From contig JAGVSM010000217.1 in assembly GCA_022494885.1 (NCBI GenBank), positions 124,001 through 188,000 on the forward strand: a stretch of DNA of 64,000 bases, read 5' to 3'. The stretch is from Micrasema longulum (taxonomy: Eukaryota > Arthropoda > Insecta > Trichoptera > Brachycentridae). The notes beneath the pieces were generated by a model that saw only the letters and a list, made by a program, of their open reading frames with translations, did not search any database and was not told the origin of the DNA. Of this stretch, positions 11,614-23,389 are shown piece after piece (positions within the stretch are counted from its first letter, which is position 1; each line of letters starts with the position of its first letter). A program made the translations under genes and the position numbers.

Positions 11614-12192
11614 TATTTCGGCCTGTGATTTAGTGGTCAGCGCATTAGCTTACCATGCAAGAGGTCTCGGGTTTGATTCCCGACATGGTTAACATGAAAC
11701 ATTTCGTTTCAATTTTTTTATTTTTAAAACAGGTGTTTTTACACTAAAATATTTCATAGTCCCTAGACTGGCGCCTGAAGCGCAAGACTGATCATCTTAC
11801 CTTCACATAACACAAAAAATATGATTCAATCTAAATGCTCAATTCAATTTCAATTTTCAATTTTATTTATTCATATATATGTACATTACAAAATGGGATA
11901 TCTTAATTCATACATATATGTAGAAATAATCAATATAATAAGGTAGAATTAGGTATATATAAAAATGACACATAATTATACATAATATCCAGAGAATAAT
12001 ATGGTAAAAAAGTAAGACAATCTTTTAACGAAAAACTCTCTCAGAGACGTGAAAAAGGTCTATGTCCAAAGTAATATTGTTCAATATAGAGATAGCCCTT
12101 CCAACAGGCATGATCAAGATACGCTGCGATTAGTGTGCCAATGCAGTGCCTTATGCACCATTCGGTGTGGAAAGGGATTGATGATGAACATT
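11614..12192 (+). mobile_element. SINE-A, full length, interrupted by a Jockey fragment
   Basis: The tRNA-like head has an A box (TTAGTGGTCAGCGCATTAG) and B box (GGGTTTGATTCCC at about 11669). The central module CTGGCGCCTGAAGCGCAAGA lies near 11769. The SINE is cut after 11829 and resumes at about 12118 with GATACGCTGCG, AATGCAGTGCCTTATGCACC and a GATGATGA end. The tRNA part lacks a pairing 3' acceptor strand, so it is not a tRNA gene. Confidence 0.8.
11830..12109 (-). mobile_element. Jockey-like 3' end inserted in SINE-A
   Basis: Antisense of the Jockey-like copy at 33523-33956: ATAGCCCTTCCAACAGGCAT (12091-12110) is the reverse of ATGCCTGTTGGAAGGGCTA at 33745, and the 3' tail is a (TTGAA)-type run, read here as TCAATTCAATTTCAATTTTC. 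ATGATTCAA (11821-11829) and ATGATCAA (12110-12117) look like the target duplication. Confidence 0.7.
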
Positions 12193-12586
12193 TTTTACAA
12201 ATGTAATTGTAATGTTACACACTAAGGAAAATAAATAAAATATTATAGAAGAAAGAAACGAAATGAAAAGCACAGCAAGGTTGACGATGAAGAAATGAAA
12301 TGGAGAATAGGAATCGGCATTTTTACAATATAGTTCACTAATTCGGAATTCAACATATTTAAAATACATTAATTCATGTTTAGGAACAATCGTTCGTAAT
12401 ACCCACAGTTTGGCTGGGGTAATCAGTCATATGATATATTAACAGAGATATGGAATGTAACATTTGGACCCAAACGAGATATTACTAAAATATTACCCTA
12501 AACTGGTACTTTCGCTCTCATGACTATCTCACTCACATTTGTGTAATTCAAATCTAGATTAGGTACGCTGCAGCTGATATTCAAAC

Positions 12587-12682
12587 GTAAGTATTATTAT
12601 TGTATAGTTATATTTAAAATGTTTGATTACGAAACATAAGTATTATTTGTATAATTATATTAAAAATGTTTGATAACGAAAC
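12587..12682. repeat. 48-bp tandem duplication
   Basis: Two adjacent copies (12587-12635 and 12636-12682), sharing TAAGTATTATT and AATGTTTGAT-ACGAAAC, with scattered differences. AT-rich, no function seen. Confidence 0.75.
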
Positions 12683-12689
12683 ATTTAAT

Positions 12690-15600
12690 ACACAAGGTTG
12701 TAATGTCAACGCCGGCCATGTAAAAACTCCACATATTAAACGAATAAATTATGAATGGCGGCCAACGCCTTTGCGATTAACATAAAATCATTCAAATGAA
12801 ATTACTTTTGAAAAGTAACGAATTATTTTTAACATATTTTATCTCAGGCACGTGCTGGTTTAAGCTCAGCTTAATTTAATGTGGATTCTATTCTTTTGAA
12901 TTAATTACTCTAAATACTGTGATATTGTGTACTGTTTTAAACAATGCATCTTATATTTAAGTCACAACAGATAACATCCTCTTTAAAGCGAGTACGAACC
13001 TAAATATGTAATAAAAAAACTTGATTTGATTTTCTCACGACTGTTAAAGTTTTCTATTCTCTTATTGTTTAAGCAATTATTATTATTAAGAAAAACGTAA
13101 ACGTTTTCTAATAGTTCAAATTTATTACAATAAGCTTGTTTCTATGATGCTCGCATTTTTGTTGACGTTTTTACTCGATATGCTTTTTGAGGTAAAATGC
13201 TTCCACAGATACGAGATGATAATATCTATATAATATAAACACATTGAAAATAAATATCTGCTATACTATTTAAAGTTTTTCATGAATTGTGATTTCGTCA
13301 TTCTTTTAAATGTATAGAAATGTATTTTCATTCAGTATATAAATAACCACAATGTAAAGGAAAATGTTACCAAGTGACATGTAGCAACTTCACAGAAGAG
13401 CCAATAAAAGTTTTTTTTTATTAATAAAAAATCTCATACATACCTATCATTTTGGCGTGATTTCTACAAAACATTTTTAAAAAATATGTAATACGTAAAA
13501 TATTAATAATACACCTTATCACATTTTGAAAATTTAAATATGGAAAATCTTTATTTTTTACGTTAGTTTTTAGGACAATTGATTAATTATAAACAGGAGA
13601 CTTAAATATGAAGCACTTTTAATATTTTATGATGTAAAATGCAATGAATTTAAATATTTACTAGTTTTATGATTATATCTAAAAACAATAAATTTATATT
13701 TTTATGTGTTCACAAAATATATGCTTTGAAACTTTTTGTTGTAATTTATAAAAAACAGATCCTTGTACAACACAAAATATTACCTTTATCTTGCGTAAAT
13801 CAAGAAAGCCGTGCAAAGATATTTTTATTGGGTTTTGTAAGGAAATAATTCCGTAAATAAACAATTATTACTTCTACTCGCAAGGGCAAGGTCTTGCTAA
13901 TAAAATGCCAATCAATGATTTGGAACTCTATTAACTGAGACTTGTAGTGCTGTGGGGGATTTTTCTTCCCTTTTCTCTCCTTTCTTTCCTCTATCTTTTT
14001 TCTTTCTTCTTCCTCCTCGAGTAGTTACTACGTCTCCACTACAGTCTAGTCTTAGTCTACTAATACCACCGTACGGTACAATACTCTCTCACAGCCTTCA
14101 TTCAACGAACCACACACGCCCTGTGTAGCAGGGGTAATCAAATTAATTATACAAAGGCTGGTAATAATTTATTTAGTGGTAATAAAATAAAATCTCTATT
14201 TTTCTTCAGTTTCTCTTGCTAATGGGGATTTTTGTCAATTTCCACAATGCTTTTTATCATTATTTATCGTAATAAGTATTGCGTGTACTATCTAAAAGAA
14301 TAAAAATATCTAAATGTGCAGTTTAATAATTGACAACAAAGAAGTGTACCTACAACGCAAATTGTAACATGTTTTACAACGCAAATCTTGTAACATGTTT
14401 TTTATTAATATCTAAAAATATCGCGTATTTTGACAATCACAATTTATTACATAATATTATTTGTACACGATTTACTTATTTTTATATTTGTATATTATAT
14501 TTTATTAATTTTGGCAGAAAGTCAACTTTTATAATATTTTTGAATGAAAATGTTGGAAGACTTCAGTCACATAATATATTATGAAAATGAATATATTTAT
14601 TTTCTAATGCGCATATATTATTTTTGTTTTGATATTGATATATGATGAAAAAAATAGTGATTTCATCTGGTTCTAATGGATACTACTATTTTCTTATAAA
14701 TTATTACGAATTTTTTTTAACTTAATGCAGTAATTACTAGATATAGAGGCATTATCTTTCTTTGCATAACACGTGTTAGTATTTATTCCTTCATTCGCCT
14801 TTCCGCCAGTTTCCGATGTCTGTTTAGTTTCGTCTTCTGTCTGATTAGTTGCAGTAGGGTATCTTCCCTCCCTAACTCCACTTCACTGAGAATGTCTATA
14901 CTTCACACACATACAACTCTACTCTTTGTGCCTATATCGTCTAATCAACGCACCAACTTACCGTCCTATTCCCATCCCCATTGTTTAAGAAAATCGCCTA
15001 ATTTCGCCCCCGGCATGAGCGGGGCTAAACTATTTATTCCGTTACGATTTAGGAGATTTGTTCGATTCGGACTTTGTGTTTGGGGGTAAAGAAAACATCC
15101 TAGAATGTATTAAGACTGGCCGGGTAAGAGTTTTAGCTTCGCGTGCCCAGTTAGTGACGTATATTGTTCACACAGCATGCGAGTAAGGTAGGTTAGTATT
15201 TAGACATTTTCTCAGATATTTTCTTGTAAACAGAGCCTCCTAATACTTTTCTGAGTATAAGTTTGTCCGTGTTATTTTCGTACTACGGTAAAATTTGTAA
15301 ACATGATTTAGCTCGGCTAAAAATAACATACCCGAACATAAATATGTGCTTTATAAATAGTTAAATACTATCAATTGGTTTATTAATATCAAAAATTTTA
15401 ATCGTTCTTTATGAACATACTATATCGGCACTATAAACTAGTCATTTTATCTTCTAATGTAGAAATAGAAAACATAATATTACATATCATCGAAGTGTAC
15501 CAATTTATTTTACAAAACAAAACATTATTTAAAAGATTTGTTCTCTAAAGCTCAAATGTGCCAAAAAAGTTTTTAATGAAATTATGAATGCATTGACAAA

Positions 15601-15730
15601 ATGGTGAAAAGGGATCGTTTTGTATTTTGGCATTCCACCCGTTTTCTCTATTTCAACAACAAAGCGCCACACCGCATAACGCTCGCCACTATGACCAAGC
15701 ACTTAAGTATAAATTCAATGGCGTATAAAT
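12690..15730. other. inferred intron, mostly AT-rich
   Basis: No gene or clear mobile element. A pyrimidine tract runs from 13960 to 14018, a 24-26 bp tandem pair lies at 14352-14401, and a more GC-balanced patch at 14890-15100 may be regulatory. Confidence 0.4.
14352..14401. repeat. 24-26 bp tandem pair
   Basis: ACAACGCAAAT-(CT)-TGTAACATGTTTT occurs twice in a row; the second copy has a 2-bp insertion. Confidence 0.85.
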
Positions 15731-15734
15731 AAAC

Positions 15735-16045
15735 TTTTATTACTTCTACTAGTAGGGGTAGGCCACACACATCTATTCTGACAAACATTCCTAGGTTCAT
15801 TCACATTCATACATCTTGTCATACGTGCCCTTCAGTTGTGTCTGCTTTTGACATGGCCAAACCAAAGATTTTAGTTTATATGATCATGCCATGGCTTTCT
15901 TGGTCATCTTCGTCTTACGTTGCCGTAAATTCTCGCCATATATGCCTGTTTTGCCATTTTTTCGTCATCCATTCGTTCTACATGACCAAACCATGTCAGT
16001 GGCCTTTCTTAATCTTATCAATTACTATAATAAGCGCTCAAAAAA
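15735..16045 (-). mobile_element. RTE-like non-LTR retrotransposon 3' fragment
   Basis: Antisense of the C-terminal coding part and 3' end: GTAGGGGTAGGCCACACACA, ATTCATACATCTTGTCATAC, ATGATCATGCCATGGCTTTC and CATGACCAAACCATGTCAGT. All are shared with the copies at 33236-34200, 34204-34505 and 43795-44440. Frames are broken. Confidence 0.75.
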
Positions 16046-16099
16046 TGCTTCATAAGTTGTTGATGATAACGTTCTTACTAAAAATACATTGTGTATTTT

Positions 16100-16288
16100 T
16101 TTATAAAAGAAATATTTGCGTTCTTGTGATTTACCCAAATATTTCATTTTGAGGGCCATTTTTGACGAAATGTAAGTAATTCAATATCAGAAAATGGGAA
16201 TCAAGTTGAGGTAGAGTGGGATTTGAACCACGAACCTTTGAGCCGTGAGTCCGAGACACTAGCCACGGAATCACAGCCCGATCCAAAT
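16100..16288 (-). mobile_element. SINE-B, near full length
   Basis: Reverse copy: the 3' end (AAATATTTGCGTTCTTGTGA) comes first, then the body, then the reversed tRNA-like head with GGTAGAGTGGGATTTGAACC and GAGTCCGAGACACTAGCCAC. It lies about 120 bp upstream of the exon at 16411. Confidence 0.8.
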
Positions 16289-16300
16289 ACAATAATAATG

Positions 16301-16366
16301 AAAAATAATATCGTTATTCGTCCTAATCATAGTTTACAATTATGACGAACAACGATATTATTTTTA
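16301..16366. repeat. short-loop inverted repeat just upstream of the 120-nt exon
   Basis: The left arm (16301-16327) and right arm (16340-16366) pair over 27 positions with about two mismatches, around an 11-13 nt loop; shared core AAAAATAATATCGTT. In RNA this makes a stable hairpin ending 44 nt before the acceptor AG, where the branch point and pyrimidine tract should lie. Confidence 0.85.
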
Positions 16367-16410
16367 GTGTATGTTTACTTTATTTTACGAAGATTGTTTC
16401 TTGTCTACAG

Positions 16411-16530
16411 GTAAAATGTGGCTGAAAGACGAAGATTGTGAAGCTGCTAACATGCCCTGGCGTCCTCCAGTGGACACTCTTGATCAACACAAAGCTGCTC
16501 TACGAGCCAGGCTTGGACTACCATCACCTG
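16411..16530 (+). CDS. internal coding exon, 120 nt, unidentified protein
   Basis: A polypyrimidine-like run and CAG at 16408-16410 precede the exon, and CTG|GTAAGT follows it (GT at 16531). The open frame takes one base from the previous exon (phase 1), reads 39 codons starting KMWLKDEDCE and ending RLGLPSP, and leaves one base, so the exon is a symmetric phase 1-1 exon of 120 nt. The peptide is acidic then Pro/Trp-rich (PWRPPVD) and ends in a basic, helix-like stretch (HKAALRARLGL). GC content and codon use stand out from the AT-rich intron around it. Because it is symmetric it can be skipped without a frameshift. Joined to the 51-nt exon at 56541 the junction codon would be GAT (Asp). I do not recognise the protein family; a nuclear or regulatory protein is only a guess. 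An RTE copy, a SINE-B and a hairpin lie immediately upstream. Confidence 0.72.
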
Positions 16531-17400
16531 GTAAGTTGTTCCTTTATATTTTTACTTTACTTTTTAGAGATAACAACACCAATCATTGATTACAACATGC
16601 ATACGATAGAAAATCCAATCCACAAATTAACGTAATATATCATTGTTACTAAATATTATTATTTAACCATAATATGTATATTACTTATAATAGTAAAAGC
16701 ACATATAGCTTCTTAAGTGAGTGACGCATCACTATTTTGATGTTTTAGCAATAGCAAAATATACTGAGCCAAATATTGTTCGCGCATTTATTGCATATTT
16801 ATAACGTGAATAAAAAACTACTGTTCTTTGACAAAAAAAAACTTGTGAAATGTGTTCCTCAGCAAAAATATTTTCACTTTATTTTTATAACAATGAAATA
16901 CATAATAAATGGGAAATAATCACGTTTTTAGTAAATAGGCACAAAAAATTGTAAGTAGAAATATTTTTTTGACTGTATGCGTATATTTTTGCAGGTATGA
17001 GTTTAAATAAGTGTGACAAAATATTTTTCTTAAATTCACGATTTAAATATTTGTTCACGAATCTACACATTGTCTCAATGGTTTAATTTTTATTTTACAT
17101 GTTTATCTGATGCGATCTTTTTTTATCTATACATAAATAAAACTGTCAAAACTAGTCATAAAAAAGTACTTTTTATGATATTTTCCACGATTCATCAAAA
17201 ATAAACTTCGTCTAATATGTATGTATGTAAGTTAGCTATGAAATTATCCAAATTGTCCTTATGTATTATAGTTATTTGTTACTTTTTTTATTGCTTATGT
17301 TTGAGGGTAATTAACAAAAAAAACAACGCCACGCCTTGCTTTATCTTTATTAAAATAAATTTGAATAGCAAATAACCAAGGATCTCATAGAAATCACATT
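16531..17400. other. intron after the 120-nt exon, AT-rich
   Basis: Nothing recognised apart from an acceptor-donor juxtaposition TTTTTGCAG|GTATGA at 16984. Confidence 0.45.
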
Positions 17401-17770
17401 TTTATTAACATATTATAATATGATCTTACTGGGAATTATTTTACCCGGAATTCCAAACGTTAGACAAGCGTAAATCATTGCACTAAGGAGGCCGGCAAAT
17501 GTGTTCAGATTTTTATTTTTTATTAAGGCGGGTAAAATCAAGAACAGTATTGTTTTTAATTTTATTTGGGTCACCTGTAAATCTCGTCGTGTTCTCGGAG
17601 TGTTCTCTGCGCATTGCAGAGGTGATATTATGCGCTCCAGCGACACGTGCCCGAGTCAATTTTACTGTCAAATATAATTTGTCGAACCACTCCTTAATAA
17701 CACCATCCACTCTAAAGAAACTGTGACGCAAAGCAAAATCACAGAGAATAAATAAACCTGTATTCAATGA
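17400..17770. promoter_or_regulatory. GC-balanced intronic block
   Basis: Open in frames on both strands, without a protein I recognise. Base composition differs from its flanks. Candidate conserved non-coding DNA. Confidence 0.2.
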
Positions 17771-20390
17771 TTTATCTAAATATTTAATTTTTTAACCGAT
17801 AAATACACATTTGTATTTTTATGATGATTCCTGTTTTTGTTTAAATAAATCATTTTATTCCGTTTTCAAAGAATCATAAATTATCAACATCATTCCATGT
17901 CCACTCTGTACATGGAGCATGTAGTGTCCACAAATCCAGGCTAGCTCGTGTGCATCCTCCCAATTCATGTTAGCGCCCTGTAGTTCACACGTGAACTGTT
18001 AATGAACTGTCAACCATGGACGTGCAGGACCGAGAGAACCTTATGTAAAGTAGGCAAGGGCGGTTAAGGCTATCGGGGCGCTTATTCTTAGATATTTATG
18101 GACCCTGACACTGAATTAAAAAATAGGAATTAAATCATTCGATTAGCAAGGTCCACGTATATTTAATAACATGGATGAATTTACTTTTTATTTGTTCTTT
18201 TCATATTGTCCAAGTTCGAACCAGCATATGTGTAAAGGTTTCATAACATAAAAATAATTTATAGTTTTACCTATAAAATTTCGTTATTTTCTATACTTAA
18301 TTTTTTTTTAAAAACATTTTGTGGGTTGTTTTTGTTATATTCTGTAAAAAATCTCGAAATTATTTTAATAGTATAGAAAATGGGGCGTTAATCAAAATAC
18401 ATCAATCTCAGCACATTTCTTATAGAATAATTGACAACACAAGAAACTAATGGGAATATAATCGGTGGTAATTGTAACGCGCTGTTTAACTTACTTTTTA
18501 CATTAACGACGTCAAATAACATTAATCATCTTCTTTTTCATGAATTAAATGACATTTCAGTGCTTTATTTGAAAAAACTTCTAATAATCTTCATATTAGG
18601 AATCTTAAACAGTGCATAAAGACTATGTTTACAATGTCATATTAATGTAAATAAAAAAACTGTCTTAAATCTAGGTACTGAAAATACATCGCTTACACTT
18701 TACAACGGTATGAATCACAATCATTAAAGTTTAAAATAAGTGATCTCGTTAATATTTACTTGTGTTTAATTATAAGGTTTCGTGGAATTCACACTTGAGA
18801 AAACCATTCGTTTTTTTTTTTAATAAAAAACTTAATTTAATTTACATACAAATCTTTCTATTTAAAAATTTAATGATTATTCCTCACAACAAGGTTTGGT
18901 CCAAAAGTGAGACAAAATTCAAACAGTAAATTATAACCCGAAGACATAAAAATGCCCGGTACTTTTTCGAATTTTTAACTTAATTGAGTTGACTGGTTCT
19001 AAAATTAATCGAGATTAATGAAGTTATCTATTTTAGTTAAAATGGATAAAAGACCTAGTCTTAAATTACCTATCACCTTTTTTTGTACCTAACACGAGTA
19101 GGTACAATAATATTCAAATTTACTAATTTTATATATGTAATTTATGACTAGCAAAATTCAATGAAATATTTTACCGAAAAGTCATGTCAAACAATAGATA
19201 GAATGATTTGATAGTCAATTAACTTTTGCTATAACTTTTATGGGGGTAATAGTGGTCAGCGATAGTCGCCGTTCATAAATTATCTGATTTTTGTGTAATC
19301 TAAAAAACTGTGCCTATTGAAAGATCTTCCCCAATATTTCCATTGCGCAATCGTCGGAATGATTTGAGGCCCTTAAAGCCCAGATTTTCCATTACCGGGG
19401 TACGGCTTCAATGGACTAAAATATATGGCAAATCAAAAGAATGAAAGGGAGTTGTCCACTAAAGGACATTACGCTTTTAAGGCGAATGACTTTTTCAAAG
19501 GGACTTTTCTTTACGGTATGTTTATCGAAATTTCAAATCAAAATTCTACTCGCTTTATTTTATTACATACATACATAACTTTTTTACTTAGTCTTACATT
19601 TCTAAATAAACAAAGTTAAGGAATGTCAGTTTTTACCATTGTGATAATTCAACATTCTACAAGTATTATTTATTTATAAACGCCGCCAAAGGCATTATTT
19701 ACATATATTATATTAAATATTATACACAAGATAAAAGAGTTAAGAACTAAGGTAAAGAAGTGAATTAAAATACATATCCACATATAAACAATTATTTGTT
19801 GAATATGTAAGGAATGCAGTTAATTTAATAAATAAAGATTTCAACTAACACTTTTAAAATCTAACATGTTACTATTTCAATCGTGTAACAAATATTTGCT
19901 TTGTGTAAAATCAATAAATATATTTAATATTCCACCGTGATTTAAAACATGATTTCGTCAAGTTAGTCTTAAAATAAAGTAAAATTAAATATTTCACTTC
20001 TTACAAAAAACAAGTATGAATCTCAAATGCCATATCTTTTAGTTTTTAACTAAGCGTGTACATAAGTATGGTAACTTGTTGAAGTTTTGCAATATGTTCG
20101 AGTATTGTGATATCATTGTTATCTCATACTACAATATTTCATACTATAATAATATATATTTGTTTTTCCTTTATAAGTTTTTTTTTATTTCTAATGCTAT
20201 TTGGTACTGACAGTTTGAAATGCACGTAAAAATATTCAACAAGAAAATTTGTTTCTTTGCTTTCTTTGTTACATACAGTTTTTGATTTACACCGTTTTTG
20301 ACACACTCAAAGAGAAAAATATAAAAAAAAGGGACGGTGTTAAAGATTTCTCAAGAGTGAACCAAATCCTCTGCGAACTCTTAGAGATAT
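17770..20390. other. inferred intron
   Basis: AT-rich, no gene seen. A GC-balanced patch at 19240-19520 (for example TACCGGGGTACGGCTTCAAT) may be regulatory. 19670-19830 contains ATTTATTTATAAACGCCGCC and AGGCATTATTTACATA, similar to 53838-53900, perhaps a reversed non-LTR tail. Confidence 0.4.
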
Positions 20391-20396
20391 AACCAT

Positions 20397-20670
20397 ATGT
20401 TGCCACTATCTTGTTGTATTCATATAGTGAATCAAGAGTGCATTACATCGGGCCATTCATCTCATCTTGTTAGATCCCACATCAGTCCGGCAACGCGGTA
20501 CAATCGGATAAAAGATGGCCGATTTGATGGTCCAATCAGCGAGGGGTGTTTGGTCTGGAAGAGGGGAGGTAAGGGGGAGAGGGCATACACCCTCACCCGA
20601 TCTAAAAGGGTGAAGTTACTATATTCCATATGCAGTCGCCGACAAAAGCATAGTTCGCCAAGGTAAAGAA
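20397..20670. other. GC-balanced block with 89-codon open frame
   Basis: The + frame from 20397 has no recognisable domain. It ends at CCAAG|GTAAAG, a donor-like site, but in phase 2, which does not fit the phase-1 gene. Probably not an exon. Confidence 0.25.
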
Positions 20671-21780
20671 ATTAAGATTTTCACAGTGCTATAAATATTA
20701 TAAGTAAACCAGTATTATTTCCTTATAAAAATTATAATAATTTTGATATTGTGTAGCGTCGTTTTCGTCAAATACAGAGTCCGATTCTTGTGAGCGGACT
20801 CTTAAGAGTACTTTTTAATATTTAAGAATTAATTTTTTTCCTTAGTAGAATCAATTATAAAATATGGCATAAAGTCGTCAACTAAAACTGATATTAAAAT
20901 GATCTAGGGTCTACAGTACTCTATAGTTCAGAAACTTGTATTAGCAGAGATTTACAGACAAAGAAGTGATAAAGTTTCCCTTATAAAACATTTACAACTC
21001 TGCCAGTTCGGGGATTACTGCGGCTTTGCATAATCTTAGAACATTTTAATAATAATAATTTCCGAATTTCTCTCAAACAACACCACAACACATACTTTAG
21101 GTATAATGATGCTTAAGTAGTACCAAAAATATGTAAGTAGTGTGGTAATTGAACTCTCAATTATTTAGTACCTAGCATTTTTAATTTATTGCCAATAGAA
21201 CTTAAATTTAACACGCAATTTAACAAGAACAAAATACGTGGGTGGCTACACGACTCTTCTTCCTCGCAGTCTCAATCCTGGGGATTGGTTTGCAGCAAAG
21301 TCCTGCATCTCGTCCTTCATTGGTCTCTATTTTCTGCAGCCCTCTTCAGATCGACATATGAGGCGCAGTTTAAATCTTCGCACACTTGCTTCAAATCATC
21401 CCGTCGGGTGATTAAAAGTTTATATATGAATAGTTATTAAACTAGCGTTATATTATATACGTTAGTATTAGTATAAATATCCGCCAACAAGCCACGGAAC
21501 AGTGGCTTGGGGGCATTTCAGTTACTTTAAAAATAATTTGTTTTTAAATAATTCAAATGTCAAAAGCGTAAAAAAAGATCAGTTTTACACATTAATTACA
21601 CTTTAAATGTCGACTGGGGAAAAAATTTCTTTTTTTAAAATTGCGTTATTATCCATTATATAATACACGTTGTTTTTTATTTTATAACAATCTACTTTTA
21701 TGTATTTAGTTAATCTTAAAACTGTAAATTTAGAAAAATGAGACTAGTTTTTGTGCTCAGGATAGTGGATTACACTGTTT
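20670..21780. other. inferred intron, nothing recognised
   Basis: AT-rich. The short open frame at 21189-21440 shows no known domain. Confidence 0.4.
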
Positions 21781-21784
21781 TAGT

Positions 21785-22135
21785 TATTTAGCGCATTTAA
21801 AGTAGCTGCAAGACGAGTTGTAATCTTACTCCTTTTTATTATTCATATTATTTTTTATTTTTTTTAGTATCATTAACACACTAAATTTATTTGTCAATTT
21901 TTAAAATGTGTAAATGGGGGCTAAATTTCTAACTGTCTATGCGCTCTGTAGCTGCAAGACGTCCTGTAATCTAGCTCCTATCTGTTATAATTTTTTATTG
22001 ATCTTAATTGAAAACGAGGAACTAGAATCCCAACCGTCCATGCGCTCTGTAGCTGCAAGACGTACTGGGATATTTATTAATTGTACAGCGCCCTTGAGGT
22101 GATTTTCACAAAAATGGCGCTATATAAATTATCCT
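21785..22135 (+). mobile_element. CR1-like non-LTR 3' end
   Basis: Same order as 2375-2725: internal GTAGCTGCAAGACG motifs near 21803, 21951 and 22047, GAACTAGAATCCCAACCGTC, the end TACAGCGCCCTTGAGGTGAT and GGCGCTATATAAATTATCC. Ends in a TATA/TACA microsatellite. Confidence 0.78.
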
Positions 22136-22240
22136 ATATATATATACATACATACATACATACATACATACATACATACAAACATATATACATACACATA
22201 TATATATTATACATGCATTCACACATTCATACATACATTA
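22131..22240. repeat. (TACA)n / (TA)n microsatellite
   Basis: About eleven TACA units plus TATA runs, starting directly at the 3' end of the CR1-like copy, so probably grown from its tail. Confidence 0.9.
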
Positions 22241-22840
22241 ATACAATGCAGCACTTAAAAAATAAACACAAAATCGTAAATAAAGAAGTGTTAATTCAAT
22301 GTATAATATACATGAGTATAAAAATAAAAATAAAAAATTACATCATATAAACTATTAAATGCAAAAACGCATCTTTTATGAAAACTTATCCTGTGTTGGT
22401 TAGGAATCAAACCCCATGTGCGCCTCTAACAATATAAGACGGACAATCTAAAACATTCCAAGAATTAGCAGATTCAGTTTTTTTTTTAAACTAGCAAACA
22501 AAATCAAATATACATTCATTCAAATTCGTTAAGTTTTTTCGTATTTAAAAGTTAAAATATTATTAATGTTCAAAATTATATTTGAACGTAAAACATATTT
22601 AAATAATATTGTGTTCCAGTGAGTTAAGATTACTTATTGTGATATATTTTCTATCATTACAAACACAAATTTATTTTCAAGTGGTGAAACACAAATACCG
22701 AAAAATGAACTGATAAAGAAATAAAACACACAAAACAAACACTCAAAAACCATTTATAAATCGTTCCAGACAGTGCTATATTATCAGACCTGAATATCTT
22801 CGTTACCGAATAAATATATGGGAGTGTATTTTAAATAATT
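22240..22840. other. AT-rich inferred intron
   Basis: Nothing recognised. Confidence 0.45.
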
Positions 22841-22842
22841 TT

Positions 22843-23005
22843 TAATGGATGCAGAAATCAAAGAAGAACGAAAAAGCCATGGCATGACCAAATTCTACAA
22901 ATATTTGATGATGGATATGTAATAAAGGTAATCTGCGTACGTGCAGAGAAGATGTATGAATGTAGAGGAAACGATTCTATCTTCTCTGCCTTTTCCTACT
23001 TGATT
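22843..23005 (+). mobile_element. RTE-like 3' fragment
   Basis: AAGAAGAACGAAAAAGCCAT, GGCATGACCAAATTCTACAA, AGATGTATGAATGTAGAGGA and TCTATCTTCTCTGCC follow the order of the RTE C-terminal coding end. Strongly decayed. Confidence 0.6.
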
Positions 23006-23389
23006 TGTTTGTTTATTTTAAATAGAAACCACAAATTTCAAACCCGAACACATAAATAGTAGCAATTTCCATAAATAAAATAATTAAGGGGTTTAATAAC
23101 TAGGCTATGCATACAAAACAAGAGATAAAAAATACAAGATTACTAATGAGAATGTAGTCTTAAAACTCATTGTAGAAGGGTTTAAACTGTACAATTAGAA
23201 ATCTGAAGAAATAAAAGGTACGGAAAGCCTAAAAAATATTTCAAAGCAATTGAAAAAAAACTATATTTGATAAATTTTGATATAAATTGTAATGTAATTA
23301 ATGGTTTACATTTGTTCTTGATATATTGTGAATTATATGATTCATTGTTTCAGCATTTACTTTGTGGAAAAAAATTTTGAATTCATTTA

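Noticed and set aside
11614..11690. tRNA-like sequence with good B box
   Set aside because: No acceptor stem pairing; it recurs as the head of SINE-A.
20397..20670. Possible exon ending at CCAAG|GTAAAG
   Set aside because: Donor phase 2 does not fit the phase-1 gene and no convincing acceptor or family was found.
22081..22350. 89-codon frame rich in Tyr/Ile/His/Thr
   Set aside because: It is a translation of the TACA microsatellite.
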